Origin: Bacillus tianshenii
GTDB lineage: Bacteria; Bacillota; Bacilli; Bacillales; Bacillaceae_N
DNA: 64,000 nt
Assembly (NCBI GenBank): GCA_020524525.2
Contig: CP129018.1
Span: 2,670,115 to 2,734,114, forward strand
Reading direction: 5' to 3'
Position 1 is the first letter of the stretch. Every line of letters begins with the position of its first letter. Under the pieces are notes generated by a model, which was not told where the DNA came from, made no database searches, and saw only the letters and a list, made by a program, of their open reading frames with translations. The translations under genes and the position numbers were made by a program. Below are positions 15,842 to 24,272 of the stretch, one piece after another.

Positions 15842-16620
15842 TCTTGTTCCTTCATCCACTCTGTTAATCTTTTGACGAGCTTACGGTTAATATCTGGTGG
15901 GAAATAATGAGTGTGTTCGTCAAAAATCCATGCTGTATATGCCTTTTGATACTCCTCCATCTTTCGCATTAATCGATAGGCATGTTCAACTGATACGTTT
16001 TCATCCTTTGCACCGTGAATAATTAATGCAGGGACATGAAGTCTATTTACCTCATAAAGTGGCGTACGAGCTTTGTAAGCTTCAGGAACTTTATTTGGAG
16101 TCCCGCCAATAACCCGCTTCATCATTCTACGCAAATCCAACCGTTCTTCGTAGGTTAAGAACATATCAGTCACTCCGCCCCATATGACGAGAGAGGATAT
16201 ATTTTCATACAGTCCTGTTAAGAGCGCCATTACTCCACCTCTCGAAAACCCAAATACGTGAATGACATTCTTCTTTACTTTTTCGTGCTGACGTAATAAT
16301 TCAACCGCTGAGAACGCATCATATCGGTCTTCTCCTGCAAAGTCTTCCTTTCCTTCTCCCCCACGGTTACCACGATAAAATGGCGCCATAACGACAAATC
16401 CTTCAGAGGCAAATTGAATAATCCGGCCAATTCTGACCATGCCAACGTTCTTAATCCCTCCTCTTAAGTAAAGGAAGCCAGGAAAAACCCCTTCTCCTTT
16501 TGGCTCAGCTAAAAAGCCTTTTACTTTCAGTCCTTTGCTTATGTAAGTAACGAGGAATACACGTATGTTAGGGTGTGGTGAAGGGTATGCTTGTTTTTCA
16601 ATTATTTGACCATCGTACAC
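15820..16620 (-). CDS. ytmA: Alpha/beta hydrolase, prolyl oligopeptidase-like (YtmA)
   Basis: A 266-residue S9-like hydrolase without the beta-propeller domain. The nucleophile is Ser126 in GFSRGG, the acid lies in IIHGAKDENV and the histidine in FDEHTHYFPP. The oxyanion region is LYLRGG near residue 50. Substrate is unknown; family members are esterases or small-peptide hydrolases in the cytoplasm. The neighbour pckA and the name match the B. subtilis pckA-ytmB-ytmA region. The stop codon sits inside the shared terminator hairpin, an economical arrangement. A ribosome site AAAGGAAGGTG precedes the ATG. Confidence 0.8.
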   Translation of the reverse strand: MYDGQIIEKQAYPSPHPNIRVFLVTYISKGLKVKGFLAEPKGEGVFPGFLYLRGGIKNVGMVRIGRIIQFASEGFVVMAPFYRGNRGGEGKEDFAGEDRYDAFSAVELLRQHEKVKKNVIHVFGFSRGGVMALLTGLYENISSLVIWGGVTDMFLTYEERLDLRRMMKRVIGGTPNKVPEAYKARTPLYEVNRLHVPALIIHGAKDENVSVEHAYRLMRKMEEYQKAYTAWIFDEHTHYFPPDINRKLVKRLTEWMKEQEKRVDSI

Positions 16621-16654
16621 AACGAATCACCTTCCTTTAACAATCACTTTCCAA

Positions 16655-16697
16655 TAAAAAACCCTCACCTTACCTTTTTAGGTACGAAGTGAGAGTT
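16655..16697 (-). terminator. Terminator overlapping the end of ytkD
   Basis: Minus strand ACTCTCACTTCGTACCT pairs with AGGTAAGGTGAGGGT and is followed by TTTTTTATT. The left arm is the last coding bases of ytkD. Confidence 0.8.
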
Positions 16698-17154
16698 TCT
16701 CAATTTGCTTTAAACTATGAGGCAATACCTCATCCTTCATCATAAAACTAAACGTCTCGCCTGTACGAAGGTTATCCGGTAAAGAATCAAGCAATACTGG
16801 TCCTTCTGTTTCGTAATAAGAGCGTTGTGCTTCAATTTTATTGATGTCAGCGTAATAAATATTCTTTATAATCGTGCCACCTTTACCACAAACTTCATAT
16901 TGTCCAATGTAATATAAGTTTGCAACTGAAGCACCAGTTTCTTCGAATACTTCTCTAATGGCAGCTTGGTGAGGAGTCTCTCCTTTTTCAACTTTTCCTC
17001 CGGGAAACTCAATTCCACGCCTCTTATGCTTTGTTAGAAGCCAATGGTTTTGAAATCGGCATATTACCCATACATGTTTTGGTGTGTTGGAAAAAGGATG
17101 GTCATCGAATGAAAGTTTTACAACATTGTCATAGTAATCTGTAAATGTGAACAT
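16678..17154 (-). CDS. ytkD: Nudix hydrolase YtkD
   Basis: A 158-residue Nudix protein, the same length as B. subtilis YtkD. The Nudix box is GGKVEKGETPHQAAIREVFEETGA reading from about residue 60: the GE...REVFEETG residues that bind metal are intact. B. subtilis YtkD removes 8-oxo-dGTP and can also act as an RNA pyrophosphohydrolase that starts mRNA decay. The ATG at 17154 is preferred over one 18 bp upstream because the protein then aligns with known YtkD (MFTFTDYYDNVVKLSFDDHP) and an AAGGGA site precedes it. It is monocistronic. Confidence 0.9.
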   Translation of the reverse strand: MFTFTDYYDNVVKLSFDDHPFSNTPKHVWVICRFQNHWLLTKHKRRGIEFPGGKVEKGETPHQAAIREVFEETGASVANLYYIGQYEVCGKGGTIIKNIYYADINKIEAQRSYYETEGPVLLDSLPDNLRTGETFSFMMKDEVLPHSLKQIEKLSLRT

Positions 17155-17238
17155 AGATCCCTTGTACTCCATTTTTTAATATTTTATGTTCAGATCATAG
17201 CACTTGTTCAAGAAATAATCCAATTCCCACACACAGAA

Positions 17239-17754
17239 TTATTGATAATGAACATCTTGGATAACCCATTGCTCGTTTTTATATAGAAAATCAATTGTAA
17301 TTGTATAATTACCGTATAAGCTTGTTTCGTTAGATTGCTGTACCTTTGCATGTGTATTATCTATCTGGTCAATTTCATAAGACTGATTTGGTTTGAACCA
17401 TGGTGGTAATTCAGTCGGCTTAATATACAAGTCGCCGTTTTTCTCTTGGAAATAATAATCCACATAAGGCTTAACAGCTTTTTCAACTGCAATAGAGTCA
17501 AAAGCATCCAACAATTCTTCTTTATTATCATAACGAGTTACTCGGTAATTTTCATCACTATTTTGGACTAACGTATCAATAAATGATTGCGTTGCACGAG
17601 CAATATCCTCTTCTTCAAGCTCACTGTAGGAAGCACTTTCGGCGGTCGCGACAGTTGACGATAACGGTTGAATACTATCATTCACTGCTCCAGGGATAAA
17701 TAAAAATATCGACAAAACAACTGCTACAATTGATGGACCGATGCCTCCGCTCAT
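17239..17754 (-). CDS. Predicted secreted or membrane-anchored protein of unknown function
   Basis: A 171-residue protein. Residues 8-24 (SIVAVVLSIFLFIPGAV) form a signal peptide or membrane anchor; the rest is polar, acidic and predicted to be outside the cell. The C-terminal half (NETSLYGNYTITIDFLYKNEQWVIQDVHYQ) resembles the curved sheet of small NTF2-like domains, where a terminal strand reads W-x-I-x-D, but I cannot name a family. The ribosome site GAAAGGAG is strong and well spaced. The gene stands alone between ytkD and another small gene on the same strand. No function is proposed. Confidence 0.75.
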   Translation of the reverse strand: MSGGIGPSIVAVVLSIFLFIPGAVNDSIQPLSSTVATAESASYSELEEEDIARATQSFIDTLVQNSDENYRVTRYDNKEELLDAFDSIAVEKAVKPYVDYYFQEKNGDLYIKPTELPPWFKPNQSYEIDQIDNTHAKVQQSNETSLYGNYTITIDFLYKNEQWVIQDVHYQ

Positions 17755-17860
17755 GTTGTATGCTCCTTTCTGCTAATCATTCTGTATTTTATTATTCCTT
17801 TTTTAACGAGTGATTAAACTTATTCTAAGCAATGAATCAAACAAAAAATCAGAAAAATAA

Positions 17861-17889
17861 AAAAACTTCTCCATATTTCAGGAGAAGTT
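17861..17889 (-). terminator. Terminator after the 103-residue protein gene
   Basis: AACTTCTCC (17864-17872) pairs with GGAGAAGTT (17881-17889) and is followed by TTTTTTATTTTTC on the minus strand. Confidence 0.8.
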
Positions 17890-17894
17890 CAAGC

Positions 17895-18206
17895 TCAAGC
17901 TTTTAACACACCAATGCTTTCGATTTGTTGTTTTGTTTCAGGCGTGCCAAATTCATAGATCATTTGAAACACTTGCTTCATATCATCATCATACATATCG
18001 TTTTCTTTATCATGGTGATACTGAACATAAGGAACATGGGAGCGCCAAAAGGAAAGCCAATCAGCAGAATAAGCTTCATCAAAGACTTCACGTAGCCTAA
18101 AAATCTCATCCTCTGTCGCCTGAATTTCAAACTGATTTAATCCATAATCTCTTATTTGAGAGATCTCACGCGCTCCAACTGCCACGTAATATGTTTTCTT
18201 TTCCAT
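17895..18206 (-). CDS. Conserved Bacillaceae protein of unknown function
   Basis: A 103-residue soluble protein beginning MEKKTYYVAVGAREISQIRD and containing RSHVPYVQYHHDKENDMYDD. It is acidic, rich in aromatic residues and has several histidines, with no membrane segment. I recognise the general pattern (EKKTYY...HVPYVQYH.D.END.YD) as a protein found across Bacillus, sometimes labelled hydrolase, without experimental basis known to me. The ATG at 18206 is chosen because GGAGGAG lies about 9 bp upstream; an ATG at 18230 is before that site. It has its own terminator. Confidence 0.75.
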   Translation of the reverse strand: MEKKTYYVAVGAREISQIRDYGLNQFEIQATEDEIFRLREVFDEAYSADWLSFWRSHVPYVQYHHDKENDMYDDDMKQVFQMIYEFGTPETKQQIESIGVLKA

Positions 18207-18295
18207 TCCACTCAGCTCCTCCACATACATGCTTACCTTTCTTATGCCGCAAACATGTATAACTTATACATAAAGAGCTGAGGTCTTAGCGCAGA

Positions 18296-18862
18296 TTAGA
18301 AAGTCACCTTTAACCCATACATTGCATCGTTGAAGTGAACAACCTCTGCACGATAGCCGTATGCTTCGACTTCGGCCTTAAACTCATTAGAAGCTAGCCG
18401 CTCGTGAAGTGGAGGTCCCATTTCAGATTCTACTGCTTCCCATTCAAGCAATAATGCGACGCCATTACTTGTTAAGATTCGTTCGACTTCCTGCAATACG
18501 TTTTGTCTATTCGGTACTTCGTGCATAACAAACCCAATTAATACTTTATCAGTTGAGTCAGCAGTAATTTGGGTGTTTTCTAAGTCACTTTCAATGTACG
18601 TTATGTTAGAAATAGCTGCTTCCTTTGCCCGCTCTTGAAGAAGTTCAAGCATTTTCGGTTCAATGTCAACTGCATATACAGTTTTGCCTGTTTGTTCAGC
18701 AATTGGCAGTGTGAAGAAACCATTTCCAGCCCCTAAGTCTGCCACCACTTCACCTTTTGTTATGTCTAGTGCACTTAACACTTTCTCTGGCGGGAGCGCC
18801 TCAAGACGTTCCTTTGAGATTAACTTATCTGCTTTTGCGGGATTAAATCGATGTCCTGCCAA
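18296..18862 (-). CDS. Class I SAM-dependent methyltransferase
   Basis: A 188-residue methyltransferase. Motif I is VVADLGAGNGFFTLP (about 39-53), the acidic ribose contact is VYAVDIEPKML, and motif IV/post I is DKVLIGFVMHEVPN. No substrate domain is recognisable. The start is TTG with AAAGGA 9 bp upstream. It begins 24 bp after the tauE stop on the same strand, so it is probably the last gene of the rhodanese-dsrE-tauE unit. A thiol or sulfide methylation role would fit that setting, but this is inference from neighbours only. UbiE-like and arsenite-methyltransferase-like folds share these motifs. Confidence 0.82.
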   Translation of the reverse strand: MAGHRFNPAKADKLISKERLEALPPEKVLSALDITKGEVVADLGAGNGFFTLPIAEQTGKTVYAVDIEPKMLELLQERAKEAAISNITYIESDLENTQITADSTDKVLIGFVMHEVPNRQNVLQEVERILTSNGVALLLEWEAVESEMGPPLHERLASNEFKAEVEAYGYRAEVVHFNDAMYGLKVTF

Positions 18863-18886
18863 ATTAATTCATCCTTTCTGCTTGTA

Positions 18887-19669
18887 TTAACCAAATAGTA
18901 CGTCAATCCATATTTTAATCGCAGTAGCGGAAATTAATAAAGCCAAAAAGATTTGCAAGAATTTCGTGTTTACTTTTTTACCGAAATTTGCGCCTAATGG
19001 TGAGGCAAGCAGAGAGGCTACAATCATAACTGCAGCAGGAAGAAGCAATACTTGACCTGTCGTGAATTTTCCAACTGTCGAACCGATTGAGGAAATAAAT
19101 GTGATGGCTAATGAGCTCGCAATTGTTACCCTAGTAGGTATTTTCAAGACTACAAGCATTACTGGTACAAGTAAGAATGCGCCCGCTGCACCAACAATAC
19201 CTGCCCCAATACCGACAACAAAGGCAAGCCCTGCTGCTAGCCAGCGATTAAACGTTACATCTTTCGGGTCAATATCATCATACCCTTTTCTAGGGATAAA
19301 CATCATAATTGCTGCTAATGCTGCTAGAATACCATATACAAGATCAATTCCATCTTCAGACAGCATACCTGAACCGTAAGCACCGATAAAACTACCAATT
19401 AAGACACTGACACCCATATAGAGGATTAAATCTTTATTTAAAAATCCTCCTTTACGATATGCCCAAACACCGCCAATGGTTGCAAATAACACTTGCACTG
19501 CGCTAATACCTGATACTTCATGTGAGGTAAAAGCCGCAAAACCTAATAAAGGCGGGATGTAAAGTAACATCGGATATTTAATAATCGAACCGCCAATACC
19601 AACCATTCCAGAAATAAATGAACCTACAAATCCAATTAAAAAGATAACAACCCAATACATCATATCCAT
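18887..19669 (-). CDS. tauE: TauE/SafE-family sulfite or sulfonate exporter
   Basis: A 260-residue membrane protein with about eight hydrophobic segments and the glycine-rich repeats typical of TauE/SafE ([20 protein letters not shown] near the N-terminus and [20 protein letters not shown] in the middle, the second half of an internal duplication). Related proteins export sulfite, sulfoacetate or thiosulfate from the cytoplasm. It lies downstream of rhodanese and DsrE-like genes, the same set that forms the CstR-controlled sulfide-response operons of Firmicutes, so export of sulfite made during sulfur detoxification is likely. A hairpin 30 bp before the gene may lower its expression relative to dsrE. 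Confidence 0.85.
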   Translation of the reverse strand: MDMMYWVVIFLIGFVGSFISGMVGIGGSIIKYPMLLYIPPLLGFAAFTSHEVSGISAVQVLFATIGGVWAYRKGGFLNKDLILYMGVSVLIGSFIGAYGSGMLSEDGIDLVYGILAALAAIMMFIPRKGYDDIDPKDVTFNRWLAAGLAFVVGIGAGIVGAAGAFLLVPVMLVVLKIPTRVTIASSLAITFISSIGSTVGKFTTGQVLLLPAAVMIVASLLASPLGANFGKKVNTKFLQIFLALLISATAIKIWIDVLFG

Positions 19670-19702
19670 ATTTCTTCACCTGCCATTGCATTTTTGTTAA
19701 TT

Positions 19703-19735
19703 AAGAAAAGGCAGTATACACTGCCCTTTCTTTTA
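19703..19735 (-). terminator. Intercistronic hairpin between dsrE-like gene and tauE
   Basis: GGCAGT/ACTGCC core extended by AAGAAAAG-type arms, followed by CTTTTCTTAATT on the minus strand. It may act as a partial terminator or a processing site. Confidence 0.5.
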
Positions 19736-19758
19736 CCCTATTGTTATACACTAAATTT

Positions 19759-20154
19759 TTAGAACGTTAGTGTAACATTTGCATCTTGTGCATAGTCTAA
19801 GAACGTCATTGCGCCGCCTACTTCGATACCATCAACAAAGTCTTCTTTTTCAAGGCCCATTACATCCATTGTCATTTGACAAGCGATTAGTCGTACGCCC
19901 ATTTCGGAAGCCATTTCTACTAATTCAGGGATGCTTGGAACATTTGCATTCTTAAATCCTTCGATGAATTGTTCTTTTCCTTCAGGTACTGCTAGTTGTT
20001 TGTGGCCTTCCTTGTGAATAAGATTTAACCCTTCAAATGTGAAGAAAATTGCTACCTCTCCATCTGTTGAAGCCGCTGCTGTTGCAATGTTAAACACCTT
20101 ATACGCATCGAAAAGTCCACCATTTGCTGCAATAATCGCTGTTTTATTAGCCAT
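19759..20154 (-). CDS. DsrE/DsrF-family sulfur-carrier protein
   Basis: A 131-residue protein with the DsrE fold: MANKTAIIAANGGLFDAYKV as the first strand and loop, a hydrophobic FFTFEGLNLIHKE segment and Cys92 in LIACQMTMDVMG. That cysteine position is conserved in DsrE-type carriers that hold a persulfide and pass sulfur on. It stands 34 bp after the rhodanese stop, with AGGAGG before its ATG, so both are made together. The probable chain is persulfide from the rhodanese to the DsrE cysteine, then to an unknown acceptor. No other cysteine is present, so it is a carrier and not a disulfide enzyme. Confidence 0.85.
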   Translation of the reverse strand: MANKTAIIAANGGLFDAYKVFNIATAAASTDGEVAIFFTFEGLNLIHKEGHKQLAVPEGKEQFIEGFKNANVPSIPELVEMASEMGVRLIACQMTMDVMGLEKEDFVDGIEVGGAMTFLDYAQDANVTLTF

Positions 20155-20188
20155 TGTAAAATTCCTCCTAAAATAATTTAGTATTTTA

Positions 20189-20485
20189 TTATTCTGTTTC
20201 TCCTTGCCACTGACTCATGCCGCCATCCATGTTAATAACATTAAAACCATGTTCTTCTAGAAACATAGAAGCTCTACCACTTCTGTTTCCTGAGCGACAA
20301 ACGGCAACATATGTTTTACTTTTATCTAATTCATTCAGGCGTGAAGATATCTCACCTAACGGAATATGCTTTGCGCCTGGAATTTTCCCTTCAGCCACTT
20401 CTTCATCTTCTCTTACGTCTAAAAAATGAAGGGGTTCTTTTTGTTGATATGCTTTCAAAGCTTCATGTGTTGATATTTCTTTCAT
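20189..20485 (-). CDS. Rhodanese-like sulfurtransferase, head of sulfur operon
   Basis: A 98-residue single-domain rhodanese with LHFLDVREDEE (about 19-29) and the active-site loop VCRSGNRSGRA, catalytic Cys63. It resembles YtwF at 2.3 kb (same REDEEVAxGxIPxAKH core) and is probably its paralogue. AAGGAGGAG precedes the ATG. It is first in a unit with a DsrE-like carrier, a TauE exporter and a methyltransferase. The promoter overlaps an inverted repeat of the CstR/CsoR type, so the operon is expected to respond to persulfide or polysulfide. The regulator gene itself is not in the window. Confidence 0.88.
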   Translation of the reverse strand: MKEISTHEALKAYQQKEPLHFLDVREDEEVAEGKIPGAKHIPLGEISSRLNELDKSKTYVAVCRSGNRSGRASMFLEEHGFNVINMDGGMSQWQGETE

Positions 20486-20527
20486 CTCGAGAAGCTCCTC
20501 CTTCCATCTACAACTTTTTGTTTACCA

Positions 20528-20570
20528 TTACCCCTAGAGGTATATTACTAAAGATTTTAAAAAAGATCAA
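20528..20570 (-). promoter_or_regulatory. Promoter and CstR-like operator of the rhodanese operon
   Basis: Minus strand TTGATC (20565-20570), 17-bp spacer, TAATAT (20542-20547). The inverted repeat TACCTCTAGGGGTA (20529-20542) starts at the -10 box and covers the likely start site. It matches the operator in the ytwF promoter in both sequence and symmetry. Confidence 0.7.
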
Positions 20571-20637
20571 CACCTAAAAAAATATTTCACCTTATACCCT
20601 GTGACGTAAACATAAAAATAAAGAAAGAGGACTAGAA

Positions 20638-21732
20638 TTATCTAGCCCTCGTCTCCATTTCATATCCATGTTGAATGGTTTCTACCTCATTCATTAAATC
20701 TTCTCCAATCCTTGAAGCAAAATCTTGATATAACGGCTCAAAATAAGCTCTCCACTTTTTTCGTTCGTCATATGTCAGCTCATAAATTTGAATATCTGAA
20801 TGCTGACGAATTCTTAGTAGCTGCTGTTCATTTAGATGTGCAGATTGCTTAAAAATCCATGCAGTCGTTTCATCCATCGCTTCCTGAATATCTGATTGTA
20901 CATCATTCGGTAGATTATCCCAGAACTTCTTATTCGTTAATACCCCATACCCTAAATAACCGTGGTTGCTGATTGTTAAATAATTCTGTACTTGATAAAA
21001 CCTTTTTGAATAAATATTTGAAATTGTATTTTCCTGGCCATCTAAGTAGCGTGTATCAAGATTATTATATACTTTATTAAATGGTGTGCTGCTTGGCTGC
21101 ACATCAAGCATTTCAAATTGTTCTCTCAAGACATTACTCGGCATAATTCGAAACCTTTGACCTCTAAAGTCCTCCGGTTCTCGCAATGGGCCTTCATTAC
21201 TTGTCATTTGCTTAAACCCGTTACTCCACAATGCCAACCCCTTTATTTGATGATCTTCTAGCTTCTTCAGTAAGATATCTCCAATTTCCCCTTCAAAAGC
21301 TCTCTTTACATCTTCATGTGTTTCAAATAAGTATGGTAAATCTAATACTTGCCATTCTGATGATAACTCCGTCAACTTGGAAAATGCAGGGGCAATCATT
21401 TCCACATCTCCTCTAAGGAGTGCATCAATTTCTTCCCCATCAGAATACAGCATGCCGTTAGGAAAAACTTCAACCTTTACTTTACCATCTGTTTTTTCCT
21501 TTACTATTTCAGCGAACTTCTGTGCTGCTAACCCTTTTGGCGTATTCTCAGCAACAACATGACTGAAATTAATTACAATTTGTTCACTAAGGCCTTCTTG
21601 CTCATCATCTACTGAAATTGCAGTAAGAGAAGAATCATAGCCGAAGCCAACTACTATTGCGATACAAACACAAGAAATAATAAATAAGCTCAAACTAACA
21701 AAATTACGCACGATGCCCTCACACCATTTCAT
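20638..21732 (-). CDS. dctB: DctB-like C4-dicarboxylate-binding protein (sensor accessory)
   Basis: A 364-residue DctP-family binding protein with an uncleaved-looking N-terminal anchor (FVSLSLFIISCVCIAIVVGF) and no lipobox. SHVVAENTPKGLAAQKFAE near residue 57 and GLALWSNGFKQMT are family signatures. The part DDEQEGLSEQIV is shared with B. subtilis DctB, which binds C4-dicarboxylates outside the cell and helps the DctS kinase sense them. The gene is divergent from dctS-dctR, which supports the sensor role; transport uses a second binding protein at 24.7 kb. The ATG at 21732 has a closely spaced AGGA; a GTG at 21711 with GAGGG is an alternative start. Confidence 0.88.
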   Translation of the reverse strand: MKWCEGIVRNFVSLSLFIISCVCIAIVVGFGYDSSLTAISVDDEQEGLSEQIVINFSHVVAENTPKGLAAQKFAEIVKEKTDGKVKVEVFPNGMLYSDGEEIDALLRGDVEMIAPAFSKLTELSSEWQVLDLPYLFETHEDVKRAFEGEIGDILLKKLEDHQIKGLALWSNGFKQMTSNEGPLREPEDFRGQRFRIMPSNVLREQFEMLDVQPSSTPFNKVYNNLDTRYLDGQENTISNIYSKRFYQVQNYLTISNHGYLGYGVLTNKKFWDNLPNDVQSDIQEAMDETTAWIFKQSAHLNEQQLLRIRQHSDIQIYELTYDERKKWRAYFEPLYQDFASRIGEDLMNEVETIQHGYEMETRAR

Positions 21733-21839
21733 TTCCTGATTTTATATTATTGTACCAGATCAAAATTTTGAATGTTAAAATAACATTAAACATTACTCCG
21801 CTAAAGAAATTACTTCAATTGCGAAAAGGTTGAGAACTG

Positions 21840-23453
21840 ATGCAGCGAATATCAATTAAATGGAAGATATTAACTTTTATTTTCACAATTATTGTTTTCA
21901 CCTTAATTATTGTTGGGATTGTTCTCACAGGAAACTTTATCAACATGAAGGAACAGGAGTTAAGTCAACGAGCATTAATAACTGCACGCACGGTTGCACA
22001 GCTTTCTAGCGTGCAGGAAAATGTCAACGGTACAAAATTAGAGCGAAGCAAAATAAATGAAGTTGTCGAACGAATTCGCATCATTAACAATGCAGATTAT
22101 ATTGTTGTCTTAGATATGAACCGGACACGCCTCTCACACCCAGTTGAAACACTTATTGGAACCCCTTCTACTGGGGAGGACGAAGATGCTGCATTTGCTG
22201 AACATACCTATACATCAAAAGCAAAAGGTGAAGTCGGCACTGCAGTTAGAGCTTTTGTGCCAATTATGAATCATGAACATCAACAAGTTGGCGTTATTAT
22301 TGCAGGTTATATACTACCAAGCATCTTTGAATTAATGAAGGAGCTCCGACAAGAAATTTATATCACTGCTACAATCTCTTTCCTTTTCGGTGGCTGGGGT
22401 GCATGGATGTTGGCAAAAGTGATAAAAAGAGAAATTTTTCAACTTGAACCTCATGAAATTGCAAAGCTGCTTGTTGAGCGTACAGAAACATTCAATGCGA
22501 TGCATGAAGGGGTTGTCGCGATTGATAAAGAAAAGAGAATTACTATCTTCAATGACCGAGCCAAGGAAATGTTAAGCATTAGTGGGAACCCTGAAGGCAA
22601 ACTGATTCAAGAAGTAATCCCTGATACACGCTTACCTGAAATCTTGCAACTAGAACATCCTATCTACAATAAAGAACTTCAAGTTAAAAATAAAAACATT
22701 CTAAGTAATCGTGTGCCAATTAAAGTAGACAATGAAGTTGCAGGGGCTGTCGCTATATTCCAAGACCAAACAGAAGTCAAAAAGATGGCAGAGGAGCTAA
22801 CAGGTGTTAAAGCATTCGTAAATGCATTGCGCGTTCAAAATCATGAACATATGAACAAACTGCATACCATTGCTGGTTTAATTCAAATGGGGAATGAAGG
22901 ACAGGCTTTGGATTACGTCTTTCAAATTACAGAAGAACAACAGGAGTTGACCCGCTTCTTAAGTAAAAATATTCATAATGACAGCATTTCAGGTCTTCTT
23001 TTAAGTAAAGTACGACGCGGAAAAGAGCTTGGAATTGACGTCTATATTGACCGCAGAAGCCAATTAAAACAGTTTCCTCCTTCTCTTGACCATCATGATT
23101 TTGTTTTAATCTTAGGTAATCTAATTGAAAATGCATTTGATTCATTTAAATCATTCGATGTAGAACAACGTGAAATCTATATTAGCATTGAACAAGATGA
23201 TGAAATTCTTTCAATTCTCGTAGAAGATAACGGGTGTGGAATGACCGACAGTGATGCTGCCTATATTTTTGACCAAGGGTTTTCGACAAAATCATCAGAA
23301 AACCAAGGTATTGGACTATTTTTAGTGCAACAAATTGTTCAAAAAGGAAAAGGCGATATTCAAGTAAACTCACAAAAGAACTTCGGAACAAGCTTTATTA
23401 TTACGTTTTTAATGGATGGGAGTGATGGAAGAGGTGGCGAAGCAAGTATGTAA
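21840..23453 (+). CDS. dctS: Sensor histidine kinase DctS (CitA/DcuS type)
   Basis: A 537-residue kinase. TM1 is about residues 10-30, then an extracytoplasmic PAS-like sensor domain (30-175), TM2 (about 177-197), a cytoplasmic PAS domain with HEGVVAIDKEKRI, and a DHp/ATPase module. The phospho-accepting His lies in QNHEHMNKLHTI, the pattern of the CitA/DcuS group; the N box is NLIENAFDSF and the G1 box EDNGCGM. These kinases sense citrate or C4-dicarboxylates. The stop overlaps the start of dctR, so both are co-translated. Divergent dctB probably helps ligand sensing. Confidence 0.93.
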   Translation: MQRISIKWKILTFIFTIIVFTLIIVGIVLTGNFINMKEQELSQRALITARTVAQLSSVQENVNGTKLERSKINEVVERIRIINNADYIVVLDMNRTRLSHPVETLIGTPSTGEDEDAAFAEHTYTSKAKGEVGTAVRAFVPIMNHEHQQVGVIIAGYILPSIFELMKELRQEIYITATISFLFGGWGAWMLAKVIKREIFQLEPHEIAKLLVERTETFNAMHEGVVAIDKEKRITIFNDRAKEMLSISGNPEGKLIQEVIPDTRLPEILQLEHPIYNKELQVKNKNILSNRVPIKVDNEVAGAVAIFQDQTEVKKMAEELTGVKAFVNALRVQNHEHMNKLHTIAGLIQMGNEGQALDYVFQITEEQQELTRFLSKNIHNDSISGLLLSKVRRGKELGIDVYIDRRSQLKQFPPSLDHHDFVLILGNLIENAFDSFKSFDVEQREIYISIEQDDEILSILVEDNGCGMTDSDAAYIFDQGFSTKSSENQGIGLFLVQQIVQKGKGDIQVNSQKNFGTSFIITFLMDGSDGRGGEASM

Positions 23454-24117
23454 AGTCTTGTTGATGGAAGACGACCCAATGGTACAAGAAGTAAATAAGC
23501 AGTTCATTGAGCGCGTCGAAGGCTTTAAAGTAGTTGGTATTGCCTCAAATGGCGTAGAAGGTGTAAAGATGGTACATGCTTTAAAGCCTGATTTAGCGGT
23601 TATCGATATTTTTATGCCTGACCAGGATGGTCTTGAAACAATCTCTTATCTTCGTAACGAAGAACATCCAATTGACGTCATTGCTGTAACGGCTGCAAAT
23701 GACATGGAAACCGTAAGACGTGTGCTTCAACATGGGGCTGTCGATTATATTATGAAACCATTTAAATTTGAACGAATCAAGCAAGCACTCGAAAATTATA
23801 ATCAATACCGCCGAACACTCCATACAAACACAAAAATCTCACAAGCTGAGCTAGATAGCCTTTTGCATAACAAAACGTATGAAAATCGAGAGACATTACC
23901 AAAAGGGTTAAATGCTGTCACCTTGAATAAAATTGTTCTCTATCTGTCTAATATAGACTATGCTGTTTCAGCTGAAGAAGTAGCAGAAGGGGTCGGTTTA
24001 GCCCGTGTCACGGCTCGAAGATATTTAGAATATCTCGAAAAAGTAGGAAAGGTCCAAATTACAATCCAATACGGCGGTGTCGGCAGACCTGTAAATCGCT
24101 ATATGATTAACCAATAA
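23425..24117 (+). CDS. dctR: Response regulator DctR
   Basis: A CitB/DctR-type response regulator of about 230 residues. The receiver has the acidic pair MEDDP near the N-terminus, the phospho-accepting Asp in DLAVIDIFMPD (about residue 61) and the Lys in DYIMKPFKF. The C-terminal half ends with a winged-helix domain (SAEEVAEGVGLARVTARRYLEYL). The start is uncertain: ATG at 23416 or 23425, or GTG at 23434, all inside the end of dctS; none has a well-spaced ribosome site, in line with coupling to dctS. It should activate the TRAP genes downstream. A strong terminator follows. Confidence 0.92.
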   Translation: MEEVAKQVCKVLLMEDDPMVQEVNKQFIERVEGFKVVGIASNGVEGVKMVHALKPDLAVIDIFMPDQDGLETISYLRNEEHPIDVIAVTAANDMETVRRVLQHGAVDYIMKPFKFERIKQALENYNQYRRTLHTNTKISQAELDSLLHNKTYENRETLPKGLNAVTLNKIVLYLSNIDYAVSAEEVAEGVGLARVTARRYLEYLEKVGKVQITIQYGGVGRPVNRYMINQ

Positions 24118-24118
24118 G

Positions 24119-24149
24119 CGAAGAAGGAACTTTCCTTCTTCGTTTTTTT
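24119..24149 (+). terminator. Terminator of dctS-dctR
   Basis: Perfect 10-bp stem CGAAGAAGGA/TCCTTCTTCG with a 4-base loop followed by TTTTTTTA. Confidence 0.9.
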
Positions 24150-24159
24150 ATTTTCTGAG

Positions 24160-24272
24160 CAGGCTGCTCTTATGCTTGTCGCCCCTGAGCGGCCCACCTC
24201 CGCTTTCGACGCACAGGATGTGCTAGTGCAGGCGTTGTCACAGGACGTGACGCTCTTAGCCAGCGTTCCTTT
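24160..24272 (-). repeat. Fragmentary members of the modular repeat family
   Basis: On the minus strand this stretch joins a hairpin segment AAGGAACGCTGGCTAAGAGC with GCACTAGCACATCCTGTGC and a truncated type B start (AAAGCGGAGGTGGGCCGCTC, then GACAAGCATAAG). It looks like the debris of repeated rearrangements and adjoins the chimeric type A copy. Confidence 0.65.

Noticed and set aside
18887-20570. A CstR/CsoR regulator gene next to the sulfur operon
   Set aside because: None of the coding regions near either operator has the small all-helical CsoR pattern with its conserved cysteines; the regulator must be elsewhere.
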